Part shown: positions 61,858-64,000 of the stretch, one piece after another
How positions within the stretch are numbered: the first letter of the stretch is position 1
Layout of the letters: each line of letters opens with the position of its first letter
NCBI GenBank assembly: GCA_017621495.1
Contig: JAGATB010000024.1
Location: 62,001-126,000 of the forward strand
Source: Clostridia bacterium
Lineage (GTDB): Bacteria > Bacillota > Clostridia > UMGS1810
DNA: 64,000 nucleotides
Direction of reading: 5' to 3'
The notes under the pieces: generated by a model
Database searches by the model: none
Seen by the model: the letters and a program-made list of their open reading frames with translations, nothing else
Told to the model about the DNA's origin: nothing
Program-made: the position numbers and the translations under genes

Positions 61858-64000
61858 TTATTTTACGAAAGTTAGATTGCCGAAAAGTGTGGCATCCTTT
61901 GTCATGCCTATACCGGAGGTGTACTCTATCCATGCTTTTCTACCTGAACCGTCGCTATCATTTGTCATACAAGAGAACCTGTATGTTTTGCTTGTGTCTA
62001 TTTTAAATCCGTCATAGAATATCTCTGACCAGGGCATTGCACATTCGTAAACTGTATATGTGGGGTAACGCACCACAGAGAGCTTTGCATTTTCTTTGTC
62101 TACAGCCACACCCTTGGGCAAATCATCATAAAGGGAATTGTAACGCCATATGATGTCTCCCTGACCGGGAACCTCTGCAAGACCTATCTCGGTGAATTTA
62201 CCCTTGGTTTCTGCAGAGACTTCAGCCTTGTCAACAAATCCAAACTGAATGTTGTCTGCCATCCACATGTTTTTGGCTTCTTGCGGCTGATACGATACCG
62301 AGAACACATCATCGGTTACTATTGCCATGAAGTAGAAGTTTTCCTCATCCCACATGGTAGTACCGCTGAACGACAAGTCCTCGGGACCACCCCACACACT
62401 TGCAGGAGTAGAAATATCTATCCAGTCATCTATGGTATCTGCGCCTATCCAGCTGCCGTTCCATTCACCTACAGACACCACTCCGTCTATTATCGGTTTG
62501 TTGTATGCATACAGTGCCGTGCCAAAGTCCAGCACGCCCTCTGAGGTTGTTTTGTAGCCTCCGGCAAGCGCCGTATCTACAGAAAGTCGTACAACTCGTT
62601 TTGTTATTCTCTCCGGCAGATTATACAGGAAAGTAACAGATTTACCGGGCTGTAAGTTTTCAAATGAGCGTTCTTTTGAAATCTGTGCCACATCCTCGGG
62701 AGCCGCTACAGAGACTTTACCGCTGAGATTTTCGCTCAGGGTCTCATTGGTCACAACCACCTTTGCTCTCCAATGAGTGAAGCTGTCCTCCACTGCCTGT
62801 TCAGAGGTAATACTTATGCTTACAGGCGAGGTTATCACAACTTTGTGGGATTCCCTGTAGTATTCGTTGCCACCTTCGTCCCTTATAGTTACGTAGAAAT
62901 CCAGCTCGGTGCCGTCCTGCATATCCTGACCGGTTGCTATGGTCACCTCTGCCATGTCACCGCTGAAACCATTGTTTTGAGCTATGGTTACACCCTCGGC
63001 ACCTACAGCTTCTACTATGAGATTTTTGTCAACTGCTTTTGTAAACTCAAAGCTTACACTTTCGCCTGCTGCGGCAGTTTTGACCGGTGCATCTGCAGAT
63101 ACACTTGCAGGGGAAGCTGCTTTTTCAAACTTTGTGAAGTTTCCTATAATATAGTAAGGGTGGGGCGATACTTGGAAGCTGTACACTCCATTATCTGATG
63201 TAATGTTCCTCACCTTATTGCCGTATTGGTCATACACCTCCACACTGCTCACTCCGAGGTCATATTCTCTATATGCCGGTTCCTTTATAAGGCTTGCGTT
63301 CAGCAAAAGTATATCCTTGCCAAGCCTCTTATTATAGAAATGGAAGCCGTAATACAGGTCATCCTCTATCACTGATTTAAACTCTGCACTTCCGGTCAGA
63401 TAATTGGCTGCACTCATAGCCAAAAAGCTTGGCTTGGCTCCGTTTGGCACGTTACCTCTGCCGTCCGGCTCCCACATATGCACAAATCCCCAGTTATCTT
63501 CTCTTTGATTGAAGTCAGCCGCATCATAGAAGCAATACATCATAAATACATCACACAAGTCATATGCTTCTACTACGGCATTCATCATTACCGAAGCATC
63601 TATCTGTCTTTGCATAGTGTAGCCACCGTTCCAAGTTGAAAAGCCTGTCTCAGTAAACCATACGGGCATATCACCTATATCAAATTCTTCCATAAGCTTT
63701 CTGAGGCCCTCGGTTCGCTCTATCATTTCTCTTTCATCATACATGGTTCTTGATGACGGATATGGGTGAACACTGAGTATATCCATATATTCTCCGCCGC
63801 CGTTTTCAAGTACTTTTCTGATAAAATCAAGTTCTACTCCGGAGCAGTCAATACCTACAACCTTAATATTGGGGTCTACCTCTTTAAGTGCTTTGTATGC
63901 TGCTTTAAGCATCTTTGCATACACATCTCCGCCGTACATTTTGTTATTGAAGTTAGTAACATTGTACTCGTTCCAGATTTCAAAGTGGTCAATCATCCCC
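61858..64000 (-). CDS. Clan GH-A glycosidase with C-terminal CBM9-like domain, N-terminus beyond the window
   Basis: The frame is open at the right edge, so the start and signal peptide are unseen; 714 codons are present. The visible part starts in the barrel just before the acid/base motif FEIWNEYN and has the nucleophile MPVWFTETGFSTW near residue 110. After Ig-like domains, the last 200 residues (PIIDGVVSVGEWNGSWIGA ... SYQPQEAKNMWMADNIQFGF ... YECAMPWSEIF) match a CBM9-like carbohydrate-binding domain. Same clan as the enzyme at 56958 but with a different accessory set. It is upstream of and probably co-transcribed with the module protein at 59334 (28-nt gap). Confidence 0.85.
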   Translation of the reverse strand, partial: GMIDHFEIWNEYNVTNFNNKMYGGDVYAKMLKAAYKALKEVDPNIKVVGIDCSGVELDFIRKVLENGGGEYMDILSVHPYPSSRTMYDEREMIERTEGLRKLMEEFDIGDMPVWFTETGFSTWNGGYTMQRQIDASVMMNAVVEAYDLCDVFMMYCFYDAADFNQREDNWGFVHMWEPDGRGNVPNGAKPSFLAMSAANYLTGSAEFKSVIEDDLYYGFHFYNKRLGKDILLLNASLIKEPAYREYDLGVSSVEVYDQYGNKVRNITSDNGVYSFQVSPHPYYIIGNFTKFEKAASPASVSADAPVKTAAAGESVSFEFTKAVDKNLIVEAVGAEGVTIAQNNGFSGDMAEVTIATGQDMQDGTELDFYVTIRDEGGNEYYRESHKVVITSPVSISITSEQAVEDSFTHWRAKVVVTNETLSENLSGKVSVAAPEDVAQISKERSFENLQPGKSVTFLYNLPERITKRVVRLSVDTALAGGYKTTSEGVLDFGTALYAYNKPIIDGVVSVGEWNGSWIGADTIDDWIDISTPASVWGGPEDLSFSGTTMWDEENFYFMAIVTDDVFSVSYQPQEAKNMWMADNIQFGFVDKAEVSAETKGKFTEIGLAEVPGQGDIIWRYNSLYDDLPKGVAVDKENAKLSVVRYPTYTVYECAMPWSEIFYDGFKIDTSKTYRFSCMTNDSDGSGRKAWIEYTSGIGMTKDATLFGNLTFVK

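Overview
The window looks like chromosome from a spore-forming member of the Clostridia (Firmicutes), probably a gut or anaerobic polysaccharide degrader. The evidence is an almost intact sigma-G gene behind a sigma-F-type promoter, Shine-Dalgarno sites close to GGAGG, several S-layer-homology (SLH) surface proteins, a Firmicutes-style type VII secretion (T7SS) cluster, and the intergenic repeat families common in Oscillospirales-like genomes. The mix of SLH proteins, glycoside hydrolases and a rhamnosidase recalls pectin degraders such as Monoglobus, but that is only a guess. I see no rRNA, tRNA or CRISPR array.

Layout. (1) 1-9469, minus strand: a branched-chain amino-acid operon ilvA-ridA-[leuA::leuC]-leuD-leuB-ilvB-ilvN-ilvC-ilvD. 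leuA and leuC are joined in frame into one chimera that lacks the end of LeuA and the front of LeuC. (2) 9595-10596, plus: cysK with its own consensus promoter. (3) 10725-17808: an AgrC/AgrA-like two-component pair (minus), a 9-12-9 direct repeat typical of LytTR regulators, then a small unknown gene and two large secreted proteins (SLH/InlB-type and GLUG-type repeats). (4) 17822-30129, minus: an eleven-gene T7SS operon from a perfect promoter to a perfect bidirectional terminator. It encodes an FHA-containing EssC ATPase, an unknown protein, a YukD/EsaB-like protein, three WXG100 proteins, a long helical putative substrate, a DUF4176 protein, a PP2C phosphatase and two Ser/Thr kinases. No EsaA, EssA or EssB is seen.

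(5) 30215-32516 and 38762-41024: two related islands. Each holds an AAA/DUF4143 ATPase next to a small membrane-anchored Ig-like protein, whose mRNA starts with a long structured leader ending in an intrinsic terminator. The second island also carries palindromic direct repeats around its ATPase and a further candidate structured RNA. Between them lie a phage-like replication pair, sigG, and an alpha/beta hydrolase - MurF-like - Ddl operon. (6) 41150-50769: a YesM/YesN-type three-gene sensory operon (minus), divergent from a carbohydrate ABC importer (binding protein plus two permeases, no ATPase) and a GH78 alpha-L-rhamnosidase (plus). (7) 50824-64000, minus: a run of secreted proteins with SLH domains, paralogous repeat modules and clan GH-A glycosidases, entering from beyond the right edge.

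The main candidates for something undescribed are the two ATPase / leader-RNA / Ig-protein islands and the T7SS with a built-in kinase-phosphatase-FHA circuit. The LeuA-LeuC chimera is the most striking single-gene anomaly. All coordinates and pairings were read by eye; no alignment, folding or database search was run.
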